From assembly GCF_001434575.1 (NCBI RefSeq), contig NZ_AZDA01000090.1, positions 41,300 through 105,299 on the forward strand: DNA of 64,000 nt, given 5' to 3'. A model generated the notes under the pieces. It did no database searches. It saw nothing but the letters and a program-made list of their open reading frames with translations, and had not been told where the DNA came from. Source of the DNA: Loigolactobacillus bifermentans DSM 20003 (GTDB lineage Bacteria > Bacillota > Bacilli > Lactobacillales > Lactobacillaceae). The position numbers and the translations under genes were made by a program. Below are positions 17,731-26,237 of this stretch, one piece after another. Position 1 is the stretch's first letter. Each line of letters opens with the position of its first letter.

Positions 17731-18021
17731 ATGAGTACAACAACAATCCGAATTGATGATGCATTAAAAAAGGACTTAGATAAACGTCTAAAAGAAACTG
17801 GATTAACATTAAATGGTTATTTAAACTTAGCAATTCGTCAGTTTGTCATTCAAAATAAAGTACCATTTGAAGTGTTAACCCCAGAAGCACAACCCAATGA
17901 AACAACGCGTCGCGCAATTGTTGAAGCAGAAGCAAAAGCGCTTGGATTAATTCCAGATCATACACCAAGTTTTACAGACGCCAAGTCAGCCTTAGCCTAT
18001 CTTGATCAGGATGAAAAATAA
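17731..18021 (+). CDS. RelB/DinJ-family antitoxin
   Basis: The 96-residue protein starts STTTIRIDDALKKDLDKRL, a ribbon-helix-helix DNA-binding N-terminus typical of RelB/DinJ, then GLTLNGYLNLAIRQFV. The C-terminal part would wrap the toxin. ATG at 17731 is chosen because GAGGTGA (17719-17725) is well spaced; TTG at 17713 lies too early. Its partner gene carries a stop codon, so it may now be an orphan antitoxin that only represses its own promoter. Confidence 0.85.
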   Translation: MSTTTIRIDDALKKDLDKRLKETGLTLNGYLNLAIRQFVIQNKVPFEVLTPEAQPNETTRRAIVEAEAKALGLIPDHTPSFTDAKSALAYLDQDEK

Positions 18022-18334
18022 AATGCTTTATGAATTAAAATTTGAAGCTTAATTTAAACGTGATTACGCACAATTTAAACGACAATATCCAGAATTAATG
18101 AACGATCTACTATCAGCATTTGATTTACTTATTAAGACTGGCCAGGTAACTGAGGCTTATACACCACATTTATTGAACAACAAGGGTGGCAACTATAATA
18201 ATTTACTTGAATTCCATTTATCTGACGGCAAAGTGGATGTTCTGGTGATTTATAAAACCCATCATACAAATCCAGTGATCCGCTTCGTTAGAATTGGTCC
18301 ACATTCCCAATTATTTCAAGGAAAATATCATTAA
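18011..18334 (+). pseudogene. YafQ/RelE-type toxin, interrupted by TAA
   Basis: From ATG at 18011 (overlapping the antitoxin) or 18023 the frame reads KMLYELKFEA and then TAA (18050-18052). It then continues open as FKRDYAQFKRQYPEL through to VRIGPHSQLFQGKYH, an end typical of YafQ-like mRNA interferases. Apart from that one codon the 100-residue reading frame is intact. Re-initiation at ATG 18098 would lose the first helix. The toxin is therefore probably inactive. Confidence 0.8.
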
Positions 18335-18431
18335 TAAAACAGTTTTCCTAGAATCTCTAATGGCTATCGGATACTCGTTCCCTGTGATATCTCTCGATAT
18401 ACAGGAAAACGCCGTTTTTCATTCGTCCCAC

Positions 18432-18473
18432 AAAAAAACAGCAGGCCCACACATGAGTGCGCCTGCTGTTTTT
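18432..18473. terminator. Terminator at the 3' end of cysK
   Basis: AAAAAAACAGCAGGC...GCCTGCTGTTTTT, able to act on both strands. It lies between the toxin remnant and the convergent cysK. Confidence 0.85.
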
Positions 18474-18500
18474 GCGAGTGGCAAATGAGCCATTGCTTGA

Positions 18501-19418
18501 TTAATCTTTAAACAGATCCGTTGATAAGTAACGTTCGCCGTTATCTGGGGCAACGGTGACAACTGCTTTGCCTTTGCCTAATTTCTTAGCCAGTTCAATG
18601 GCACCGAAAATGTTGGCACCAGCTGAGATGCCTGGTAAGAAACCTTCTTTATGGCTCACTTCATGCGCCATATCAATGGCTTGATCACTGGTGACTTCAA
18701 TAATGTCGTTGTACAAATCCGTGTCCAACACATTTGGTACAAAACCAGCGCTAATGCCTTGGATCTTATGCTTGCCGCCATGACCTTCCTTTAAAATTGG
18801 TGACTCAGCGGCTTCAAGGGCGTAGACTGCAACATCTGGGTTAACTTTCCGCAAAGCACGGCCAACCCCAGTTAAGGTCCCACCTGTCCCAACACCAGCG
18901 ACAAAGGCATCTGGTGTTTTGCCATCAAAGGCATCCACAATCTCTTTACCTGTTGTGGCTTCGTGAATATCCGGGTTAGCTGGGTTGTCAAATTGTAATG
19001 GTAAGAAGTAACCTTTTTCGTCGGCTAATTCATGCGCCTTCTTAATCGCATCTGGCATCCCGCCATCGATCAAGATCAATTCAGCGCCATAACCTTGGAT
19101 CAACTTACGGCGTTCAACACTCATGCTCTTAGGCATCGCAATAATCAAATGATAACCCTTGGCAGCGGCGACTAAGGATAAGCCAATCCCTGTGTTCCCA
19201 GAAGTTGGTTCAATGATCGTATCGCCAGGCTTTAAGCGACCATCTTGTTCGGCCGCTTCGATCATGGCCAAAGCGATCCGATCTTTAATAGAAGAGCCTG
19301 GGTTGAAGAACTCTAATTTGACGTAAACGTCGGCTGCATTTTCAGGGACGACGTTGCGTAATTTAAGCAGTGGTGTGTTACCGATTAAGTCTGTGACGTT
19401 AGTTGTTGCTTTTACCAT
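18501..19418 (-). CDS. cysK: Cysteine synthase (O-acetylserine sulfhydrylase)
   Basis: This 305-residue PLP enzyme makes cysteine from O-acetylserine and sulfide. Signatures are the PLP-lysine site [13 protein letters not shown] (about 37-49), [11 protein letters not shown] (about 69-79) and [12 protein letters not shown] (about 176-187). Length is normal. It overlaps the upstream MetA-fold gene by 20 bp, so the pair is one operon. This gene takes up the sulfide from the sulfate-reduction genes across the divergent region. Confidence 0.95.
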   Translation of the reverse strand: MVKATTNVTDLIGNTPLLKLRNVVPENAADVYVKLEFFNPGSSIKDRIALAMIEAAEQDGRLKPGDTIIEPTSGNTGIGLSLVAAAKGYHLIIAMPKSMSVERRKLIQGYGAELILIDGGMPDAIKKAHELADEKGYFLPLQFDNPANPDIHEATTGKEIVDAFDGKTPDAFVAGVGTGGTLTGVGRALRKVNPDVAVYALEAAESPILKEGHGGKHKIQGISAGFVPNVLDTDLYNDIIEVTSDQAIDMAHEVSHKEGFLPGISAGANIFGAIELAKKLGKGKAVVTVAPDNGERYLSTDLFKD

Positions 19419-20214
19419 AATTTAAAACCTCCATATTGACGGTGTGACTGACTTGTTTGATCCAATTTTCAAAGAAAACTTGCTGTGTCTGTTGCCAGGC
19501 AAAGGGTTGCCCGGACTGATTTTCAGGTTGTTGGTAATGTCGTTCTGGATGAGCAGAGACCTCCCGCCGATATTCAGCGGTTAACCCATCGGCCTGATAT
19601 TCCAAATGAGAGAATAACATGGCTTCGTTACCTTGCTGATTTTGGACTAGGAAGAGCTTACCTGCTGGGGTCGTTGCCTTCAAGCTTAATTGCGGGTGTG
19701 TTTCAATTTGGGAGCGTAATGATTCAGCGTACCGTGCATGCGGCGCTAAAAAGCCGGATTCTAGGCCCTTTAACAACGGACTTGGCGCCAAGATCTCTTG
19801 AGGATAAACCCCAAATAACTTCTGGGGCAGATCTGCCTTGCCGACTTGATACAATTCATGTAACGCCAACATACCACCCCAGCAGAAATATAAACGTTGT
19901 GGCACATGAGCCAACACGTCGAATAACGCTTGGAGTTCTGGTAAATAAGTAATTTGCTCAAATGGGAGCTGTTCAATTGGCGCACCAGTAATGATAAACG
20001 CATCCAACTTCGCCACCGCTTCAAGGTCAAGCGGTTCGAGCGCTGCCTGGACCGTGCTGGGCACTGGTCGATCTTGATAATGCATGGTTGGATAATAAAA
20101 ATGTAATGCAACTGGCTGGTCGGTCTGCGTCAAGACCTGCTGAAAATCGGCGTTTGTTCGTGCCTTATCATGCATGATATTTAAAATTCCGATTTGTAAG
20201 GTCCGTTTAAACAA
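19399..20214 (-). CDS. MetA-fold O-acyltransferase, probably serine or homoserine O-acetyltransferase
   Basis: The 271-residue protein belongs to the homoserine transacylase (MetA) family: catalytic Cys in YFCWGGML (about 113), His and Glu in SHLEYQ, where most members have GHPEY. Glu in [10 protein letters not shown] is the residue reported to favour acetyl-CoA over succinyl-CoA. Because it is fused by overlap to cysK and a second, more canonical MetA lies at 38.8 kb, I infer a role in supplying O-acetylserine, as suggested for similar cysK-linked genes in Lactobacillus casei. ATG or TTG starts near 20214 are possible. Confidence 0.75.
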   Translation of the reverse strand: MFKRTLQIGILNIMHDKARTNADFQQVLTQTDQPVALHFYYPTMHYQDRPVPSTVQAALEPLDLEAVAKLDAFIITGAPIEQLPFEQITYLPELQALFDVLAHVPQRLYFCWGGMLALHELYQVGKADLPQKLFGVYPQEILAPSPLLKGLESGFLAPHARYAESLRSQIETHPQLSLKATTPAGKLFLVQNQQGNEAMLFSHLEYQADGLTAEYRREVSAHPERHYQQPENQSGQPFAWQQTQQVFFENWIKQVSHTVNMEVLNYGKSNN

Positions 20215-20215
20215 A

Positions 20216-20345
20216 GAAATTCACTCCTTTAACCCATTAAACCTGTGGCAAAACTGCCAACACAACCTAAGCTTAGCCCCTACAGTAGGCCAACACCCCG
20301 CCGAGATGCAGGGCGCCACGCAAAGCGTGATCCAAAGTCGATTCA
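20216..20345 (-). promoter_or_regulatory. Structured leader of the acyltransferase-cysK operon
   Basis: The minus strand can form four consecutive hairpins: CACGC/GCGTG with a 3-nt loop; CGCCCTGC/GCGGGGTG (8 bp with two wobbles); CCTAC/GTAGG; and TGTTGGCA/TGCCACA close to the ribosome site AAAGGAG. There is no T-box core and no SAM riboswitch consensus that I can recognise. It may be an uncharacterised cis-regulatory RNA. Confidence 0.45.
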
Positions 20346-20821
20346 AGTCTAATTAGAATAAAATTGTGAATTTTTCGTGTTGTGATTGCCATAAAAAAAG
20401 ACTCCTATACAAATTTTTTAGACTTCTCGCGGGAAAACCGCTTTCAAGGGCTAGAAATCGACTAAAATAAGCCGATTCTACTAAAAAAGTATAAGAATCA
20501 ACAACAGCAATCTGTATTTAATTGTGCAAAAAGACGTAATTCACGTGTCGCGCTTAAGTTATCTGTTAATAAGTTTGTCATGTTCATCACGCCTTTCCGT
20601 TTTCGTATTTGTTGGGGCAAGCATAACAAGTTTTAAAATGCCTGTCAAGCCTTTAAATTTATTTTTTGAAATCATTCAGTCATTTACTTTGCTGAAGATG
20701 GCTTTAGCCTAACATCGCTATTTTTTAAAGTCAAGCCTAAATTTATTTTCAAATTTTGCTTGACAGCTCTTTGATAAACCGGTTATGATAACTCTAAATT
20801 TAATCTCATTTTAATTAAAAC
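20346..20821. other. Non-coding divergent region
   Basis: This stretch is AT-rich, lies between the leader of the cysK operon and the T-box of lysR, and holds no convincing gene. An imperfect inverted repeat (AATCGACT/AGCCGATT, 20455-20481) is a possible LysR-type binding site. TTGACA at 20759-20764 with TATGAT at 20784-20789 may be the promoter of the lysR leader. Confidence 0.45.
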
Positions 20822-21066
20822 GTTGAAAAGTAGAGTACGGTTTAACAACTTAGACCAGCGAGCCTGAGCCAGTGGAAACAGGCACTAAGTCAAAACCTGA
20901 AAATGAACTTGGAGTTATGACGCTGTTCACGCAGCCCATCGTCAGCCTGCGTTACTGGGCTAGGTATCAACTGGTACTGAAATCAAGGTACAGCACTGCT
21001 GTATAAATTTGGGTGGTAACACGACAATTCGTCCCTTTGTGGCTTCGGCTGCAAGGGGCTTTTTTT
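20822..21066 (+). promoter_or_regulatory. T-box riboswitch (Met specifier) upstream of lysR
   Basis: Stem I contains paired ACTTAG/CTAAGT and GGTTT/AAAACC, with ATG at 20903-20905 followed by a purine at the end of the specifier loop. The T-box core TGGGTGGTAACACG is at 21010-21023. The terminator CCCTTTGTGGC/GCTGCAAGGG has a U run ending at 21066. A transcription factor behind a tRNA-Met sensor is uncommon. Confidence 0.88.
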
Positions 21067-21095
21067 GTGGACTGCCTGCTATTGGAGTGAAGAAA

Positions 21096-21998
21096 ATGAA
21101 CTTACAACAAATGCGTTACGTGATTGCCGTAGCGGATCACGGTAGCTTTCACGCCGCCGCCAAAAAACTGTATATTTCCCAACCGAGCCTGTCACATGGT
21201 ATCAAAGAGCTGGAACAAGAACTGAACACCCAACTATTCCAGCGCACCCGACAAGGCAACTTCTTAACCACTTCTGGCGTGGACTTTGTACGGCAGGCCC
21301 GCAAGATTTTGCATGAAGTCACCTATTTGCACCGCGCGTTTACCGTGAATCCCGATCACCAACGCTACTTTTCCGTTGCCGGACAACACTACGATTTTAT
21401 TGCCCCGATCTTATGTGCCATGATGGCCAAATACCCGGATTATCAATACTTACGCGCGTTTGAAAGCACCACATTAGACGTCATCAAAGATGTGGCGCAG
21501 TATCGCAGTGAACTAGGAATCCTCTTGCTCAATGACGACAACCGCTCACGCTTGTTAAATCTATTTGATCAAAATAAGCTGGCCTATGAAACGCTAGCCA
21601 CGGTTGAGACGCACATTTTTATGCGCCTACACCATCCCCTGGCGGCCAAAAAAACCATTACGCTGGCGGATCTCGCCCCTTACCCGCAAGTGCGTTTTGC
21701 CCAAGAATCGGCTTATACGGAACTGGATGAAGATCCACTGGACCCACCTAACTCAGGGCCAATCATCACCACCAGTGATCGGGCCACCATGTACCGCATC
21801 ATTAATGAAACCCAAGCTTATGGCGCTGGCACCGGAATCTTAGCAGAACCTGAACGACAGGGCCTGGTGATACGGCCCTTGCTTCAAACCCAAGCCAATC
21901 AAATGATCATCCTCAGACAAGCCAACCAAGAATTGTCCGAAATCAGTCAAAGTTTTAGCCAAGCCCTGCGCCAATTTTTCAAAACACAATCGGTCTGA
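21096..21998 (+). CDS. LysR-family regulator of sulfur metabolism (CysB/CmbR-like)
   Basis: The 300-residue protein has an N-terminal winged HTH (MNLQQMRYVIAVADHGSF, then SQPSLSHGIKELE, about 1-60) and a two-lobe effector domain. Position between the cysK operon and the sulfate-assimilation genes, plus control by a Met T-box, suggests it regulates one or both, like CmbR/CysB. The ATG at 21096 follows GGAGTGA; the longer frame reaching back into the T-box is excluded. The effector (perhaps O-acetylserine) is a guess from the family. Confidence 0.87.
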   Translation: MNLQQMRYVIAVADHGSFHAAAKKLYISQPSLSHGIKELEQELNTQLFQRTRQGNFLTTSGVDFVRQARKILHEVTYLHRAFTVNPDHQRYFSVAGQHYDFIAPILCAMMAKYPDYQYLRAFESTTLDVIKDVAQYRSELGILLLNDDNRSRLLNLFDQNKLAYETLATVETHIFMRLHHPLAAKKTITLADLAPYPQVRFAQESAYTELDEDPLDPPNSGPIITTSDRATMYRIINETQAYGAGTGILAEPERQGLVIRPLLQTQANQMIILRQANQELSEISQSFSQALRQFFKTQSV

Positions 21999-22149
21999 TA
22001 GAAATAGACTATATGCAACAATACTTGATTTTATCAGCTTTTTGACCACTAATGTCGCTTGGATCCATCAAAAAGTGATAAAGAATAACTATTGGAAAAG
22101 ACTTGCAAGTCCTTTGCAAATTGCTTAGCATAATAGCTAAATTAAATTT

Positions 22150-22407
22150 CAATTAGAAAAGCACAACGATAAGATGAGTACACCAGTTGATTAAACAGAG
22201 ACTTCTGAATGGCTGAAACAGAAGAATCCACTGGTTGGAAGATGGTCTTTGAGTGTTTTAGCACCCAGCCAACGGGTAAAGTGCTAACGCGTCGTTTCCG
22301 TTAACAAACTGACACATTGTGTCTAAGCTGACCTTGGCAACAAGGCCAGAAAGTAAAGGTGGTACCGTGCATTTGCGCCCTTTCCGTTATGGAAAGAGCG
22401 CTTTTTT
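22150..22407 (+). promoter_or_regulatory. T-box riboswitch (Met specifier) upstream of the sulfate operon
   Basis: Stem I has ACCAGT/ACTGGT and AAGA/TCTT closing a loop with ATG at 22242-22244 plus a purine. The T-box core AAAGGTGGTACCGTGC is at 22355-22370. The terminator GCGCCCTTTCC/GGAAAGAGCGC has a U run to 22407. It controls the gene at 22475 and presumably the whole sulfate-reduction run. Confidence 0.9.
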
Positions 22408-22474
22408 GATACTTAAGGTTCATTTTAGGTGACGCCGTTATGCTATTTTTGAATCAAGTCAGGAAGGTGTTCAA

Positions 22475-23512
22475 ATGTTTCATCGTTTAAAGCAATTCAA
22501 ATTATACCTCATTTTTGGCCTGATCATCGTTTTAGGCGGCGCTTACTGGGGCTTTTACTTGCACCAGTTGCATCAAGCTGATCAAGCAAGCACCAAACTC
22601 ACCTTAACCAATGTTTCCTACGATCCAACCCGCGAATTTTATACCACTTATGACCAGTACTTTCAAAAGTATTGGCAGCAAAAAACCGGCCAACAAATTA
22701 ACATCAACGTTTCCAACGGCGGTAGTGGCAAGCAAGCCAACGCCGTAATCGACGGCAACCAAGCCGATGTGGTCACGTTAGCCGGCGCCCAGGACATTAC
22801 CAGCATTCAAAAAGCGGGTTTAATCGACAAAAATTGGGAACAAGCTTACCCGCACCATTCAGCACCTTACACCTCCACCATCGTGTTTCTAGTTCGCAAA
22901 AATAACCCAAAGCACATTCAAGATTGGGACGATTTGGTCAAAGCAAATGTGAAATCGATTACCCCTAATCCCAAAACGTCAGGGGGTGCCCGCTGGAACT
23001 TCTTAGCAGCTTGGGCTTACGCCAACGCCCATCATTTAAACGCCAAACAGTTTGTTAAAAAGATGTATCAAAACGTGGCTGTCTTAGATGCAGGCAGTCG
23101 CGATGCCACCACCACCTTCGTGCAAAATCAACAAGGTGACGTGCTGGTCACTTGGGAAAACGAAGCTAAGCTTACGTTGAAAGAACATCCTGGCAAATAC
23201 GAAATCGTCACCCCTAGCATCAGCATTAAAACAGAACCATCCGTGGCCGTGGTGAATCAAGTAGCCAAAAGCCGCCACACCACCAAAGTCGCCAATGCTT
23301 ATATTAAGCAACTTTACAGCACAAAAGCCCAACGGATCATCGCCCAAAACTTCTACCGCCCTACCAATCAAAAAGTCGCCCAAGCCTACAAGTCAGAATT
23401 TCCAGCGGTGAAAATGGTCACCATTGACGACCCGCAATTTGGTGGCTGGGCCAAGGTCCAACAGAAATTCTTCGCTGACAACGGCATTTTTGATCAAATT
23501 TACACAAAATAA
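22475..23512 (+). CDS. sbp: Sulfate/thiosulfate ABC transporter, substrate-binding protein
   Basis: This 345-residue protein starts with an uncleaved-looking hydrophobic helix (about 9-28, no lipobox), so it is probably membrane-anchored outside the cell. The family signature NPKTSGGARWN (about 171-181), an SNGGSGKQ loop (about 84-91) and a C-terminal lobe mark the sulfate-binding SBP/CysP family. It is the first gene behind the Met T-box and feeds CysT/CysW/CysA. Confidence 0.93.
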   Translation: MFHRLKQFKLYLIFGLIIVLGGAYWGFYLHQLHQADQASTKLTLTNVSYDPTREFYTTYDQYFQKYWQQKTGQQININVSNGGSGKQANAVIDGNQADVVTLAGAQDITSIQKAGLIDKNWEQAYPHHSAPYTSTIVFLVRKNNPKHIQDWDDLVKANVKSITPNPKTSGGARWNFLAAWAYANAHHLNAKQFVKKMYQNVAVLDAGSRDATTTFVQNQQGDVLVTWENEAKLTLKEHPGKYEIVTPSISIKTEPSVAVVNQVAKSRHTTKVANAYIKQLYSTKAQRIIAQNFYRPTNQKVAQAYKSEFPAVKMVTIDDPQFGGWAKVQQKFFADNGIFDQIYTK

Positions 23513-23533
23513 ACGTTAGAAAGGAGCCTGCAT

Positions 23534-24364
23534 ATGACCACAGCAAAACGTTTGATTCCCGGCTACCGCATGAGCCTCAGCATTGCATTGATCGGTGTAC
23601 TACTGGTCATTGTGTTACCATTTTGCGCCTTACTACTGGCCGGGATCCAAGTGGCCCCGCAGCAGTTTTGGGCCGAAACCACCAATAGTCGCGTGTTAGC
23701 TAGCTATTGGGTCAGCTTAAAAGGTGCAGGATGTGCCGCTTTGATCAACACCATTTTAGGCCTGATACTGGCTTGGGTGTTAACCTTTTACGACTTTCCT
23801 GGCAAACGCTTGCTGGACTACTTGTTGGACCTACCCTTTGCCTTACCTACCGCTGTGGCTGGAATTGCCTTAGCTTATCTATTTTCAGATCGAGGCTGGC
23901 TCGGCCAATTAGTAGCCCCTTTCGGTTGGAAAATTTCGTACACCTTTACCGGGATCGTGATTGCCATGATTTTTGTGACATTACCGTTTGTGGTCCGGGA
24001 AGTCCAACCAGTATTAGCCCAATTAGACCAAAGCTTCCAAGAAGCCGCGTTAACCTTAGCTGCCAAACCCCATGTGATCTTCCGCAAGTTGATTTTACCA
24101 GAAATCTTGCCCGCTTTGATCGCCGGTTTCGGCTTATCCTTTGCTCGCAGCTTAGGTGAATATGGCAGCATTGTTTTTATTGCTGGCAACCAACCGTTTA
24201 AAACCGAGATCACGCCATTGATGATCATGTTCAAATTAGAAGCCCATGCTTATCAAAGTGCCACCGTGGTGGCGTTAGTCATGTTGTGTTTCTCCTTTGC
24301 GTTTATTTTTATCATTCATTGGCTTCAAAACAAGGCCCGTTTCCGTCAGGGGGTGCAACCATGA
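23534..24364 (+). CDS. cysT: Sulfate ABC transporter permease CysT (CysU)
   Basis: The 276-residue polytopic membrane protein has about six helices and the permease loop QEAALTLAAKPHVIFRKLIL (about 174-193), corresponding to the EAA motif that docks the ATPase. DLPFALPTAVAGIAL (about 100-114) is typical of CysT. It overlaps cysW by 4 bp (ATGA) and follows sbp by 21 bp. Confidence 0.92.
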   Translation: MTTAKRLIPGYRMSLSIALIGVLLVIVLPFCALLLAGIQVAPQQFWAETTNSRVLASYWVSLKGAGCAALINTILGLILAWVLTFYDFPGKRLLDYLLDLPFALPTAVAGIALAYLFSDRGWLGQLVAPFGWKISYTFTGIVIAMIFVTLPFVVREVQPVLAQLDQSFQEAALTLAAKPHVIFRKLILPEILPALIAGFGLSFARSLGEYGSIVFIAGNQPFKTEITPLMIMFKLEAHAYQSATVVALVMLCFSFAFIFIIHWLQNKARFRQGVQP

Positions 24365-25158
24365 ACCTATTTCAAAGTCGTCGTATTAAATGGCCGCTAC
24401 TCATTATCACGTGGCTGTTCATGCTGGTGCTTTTGATCCTACCGATCGTACTGGTCTTTACCCAAGCGTTTGCGGCAGGGTGGCGTCACTACTTCAGTGT
24501 ATTAGGTGACCTCACCACTTTACACGCCATTAACCTTAGCGTTGCCGCCACTGTCCTTTCGGTAGGCATCAATTTAGTGCTTGGTTTAAGCGCTGCTTGG
24601 GCCATTGCTTTTTATGATTTTCCTGGCAAGAAACTGCTAAACACCTTGATCGACTTACCATTGTCCGTGTCCCCTGTCATTGTCGGCTTAATCTTCATTT
24701 TAATTTTCGGACGCACGGGTTGGCTCCAAGGGCTACACTGGCAAGTGATTTTTGCCCCACCGGCGATTTTCATTGTTACGATTTTTGTGACCTTTCCGTT
24801 TGTCGCCCGAGAATTGATTCCTTTTCTCATCGCTCGCGGCCGGGAAGAAGAACAAACGGCCGCCTTTCTAGGCGCGCACTTCTGGCAGATTTTACGCCAG
24901 ATCACATTACCGGCTATTAAAGCGCCACTTGGCACAGGTTTAGTGCTAGCCACTGCTCGCGCTTTAGGGGAATTTGGTGCCGTGGCCGTCGTCTCTGGCA
25001 ATATTCCGGATAAAACCTTAACGCTGCCGCTATTGGTCCAAAACTTATACAACGATTTTAAGTTTACGGATGCCTTTGCAGTGGCTACGATTTTACTCTT
25101 GACCACATTTTTGATTATTACGTTGAAACGTATTTTGATCCAACCTCAGAAAGGATGA
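24361..25158 (+). CDS. cysW: Sulfate ABC transporter permease CysW
   Basis: The 265-residue membrane protein resembles CysT, with DLPLSVSPVIVGLIFIL (about 99-115) and an EAA-like loop around QTAAFLGAHFWQILRQITLP (about 165-184). ATG at 24361 overlaps the cysT stop; the longer open frame from 24286 lies inside cysT. It ends overlapping the start region of cysA. Confidence 0.92.
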   Translation: MNLFQSRRIKWPLLIITWLFMLVLLILPIVLVFTQAFAAGWRHYFSVLGDLTTLHAINLSVAATVLSVGINLVLGLSAAWAIAFYDFPGKKLLNTLIDLPLSVSPVIVGLIFILIFGRTGWLQGLHWQVIFAPPAIFIVTIFVTFPFVARELIPFLIARGREEEQTAAFLGAHFWQILRQITLPAIKAPLGTGLVLATARALGEFGAVAVVSGNIPDKTLTLPLLVQNLYNDFKFTDAFAVATILLLTTFLIITLKRILIQPQKG

Positions 25159-25163
25159 GCGCC

Positions 25164-26219
25164 ATGTATCTTGAAATCAACCAAATTGCCAAAAACTTTA
25201 AACAACAAACCGTCTTAAAAGAAATTAGTTTTGGTGTGAAGGCCGGTAGTTTAACAGCCTTACTTGGCCCCAGCGGTAGTGGCAAAACCACCTTACTGCG
25301 CATCCTTGCTGGGTTGGAAACTCCTACCACTGGTGACGTGGCCATTGATGGCCAGGTGATCAATCGTGTGAAACCGCAAGACCGGGGCATTGGCTTTGTG
25401 TTCCAAAACTACGCCTTATTCCGCTACCTAACCGTTTACGACAACATCGCCTTTGGCTTGCGCACGCAGCATTGGTCAGAGGACAAGATCAAAGCACGGG
25501 TGGACCAATTATTAGCGGTCACCGGTTTAACGGCTTTGGCGCAGCGTTATCCCAACCAATTATCAGGTGGACAAAAACAGCGGGTGGCCTTTGTGCGGGC
25601 CATTGCGCCTAATCCCAAAGTGTTATTTTTAGATGAACCCTTTGCCGCTTTAGACACTCAAATTCGTCAGGAACTGCGCGGTTGGTTGAAACAAGTGATC
25701 CATCAAATGGGGATCACCAGTATTTTCGTCACCCATGATCACACAGAAGCCATTGAAATTGCGGATGAGATCGTGGTGATGAATGATGGTCGCGTGGAAC
25801 AAATTGGCACGCCAGCTGACGTTTACAACCAACCAGCCAGTCAATTTGTCGCTGAATTTATTGGCCATTCTAGCCTTCTGGAATCGCCGCAATTAGCCGG
25901 CTATCAGCTGCCAACCGCTCCTTATCAAGTGCAAATTCGACCGGAACAAGTGGCAATTTTTAAGAAAAATGAACCCACCGCTTTACCAACCCAGACGGCA
26001 ACGGTCAAACATGTTACCTTCTGTGGCGCTTTGATCAATGTCGAATTAGACCTAAATGGACAACGGCTATTTGCCACCCGCCAAGCCCAACAAGCGCCAT
26101 TATTGATCGGCGAAACCGTTCAGTTAACTATTAACCGCCTGGTTTTATTCAAAGATAACGTGGGCCACGCCCAACATTTACAACCGTTACAACCTGTACG
26201 ACGCTCCTATGCCTTATAA
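25164..26219 (+). CDS. cysA: Sulfate ABC transporter ATP-binding protein
   Basis: The 351-residue ATPase has Walker A GPSGSGKTT (about 35-43), signature LSGGQKQR (about 133-140), Walker B VLFLDEP (about 153-159) and the switch His in VTHDH (about 192). A C-terminal TOBE-like domain follows. ATG at 25164 is preferred because GAAAGGA lies 8 nt upstream; the ATG at 25155 overlaps that site. It energises CysT/CysW. Confidence 0.93.
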   Translation: MYLEINQIAKNFKQQTVLKEISFGVKAGSLTALLGPSGSGKTTLLRILAGLETPTTGDVAIDGQVINRVKPQDRGIGFVFQNYALFRYLTVYDNIAFGLRTQHWSEDKIKARVDQLLAVTGLTALAQRYPNQLSGGQKQRVAFVRAIAPNPKVLFLDEPFAALDTQIRQELRGWLKQVIHQMGITSIFVTHDHTEAIEIADEIVVMNDGRVEQIGTPADVYNQPASQFVAEFIGHSSLLESPQLAGYQLPTAPYQVQIRPEQVAIFKKNEPTALPTQTATVKHVTFCGALINVELDLNGQRLFATRQAQQAPLLIGETVQLTINRLVLFKDNVGHAQHLQPLQPVRRSYAL

Positions 26220-26237
26220 AGAAAGCTGGTCTTCTCA

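Noticed and set aside
18344..18422. Second terminator after the toxin remnant
   Set aside because: The arms around AAAACAGTTTTCC and GGAAAACGCCG do not pair well enough to support a terminator.
19485..19952. 155-codon open frame antisense to the MetA-fold gene
   Set aside because: No ribosome site, no family signal, and the opposite strand encodes a clear enzyme.
20524..20712. 62-codon open frame upstream of lysR
   Set aside because: No ribosome site or family; it lies in the AT-rich divergent region.
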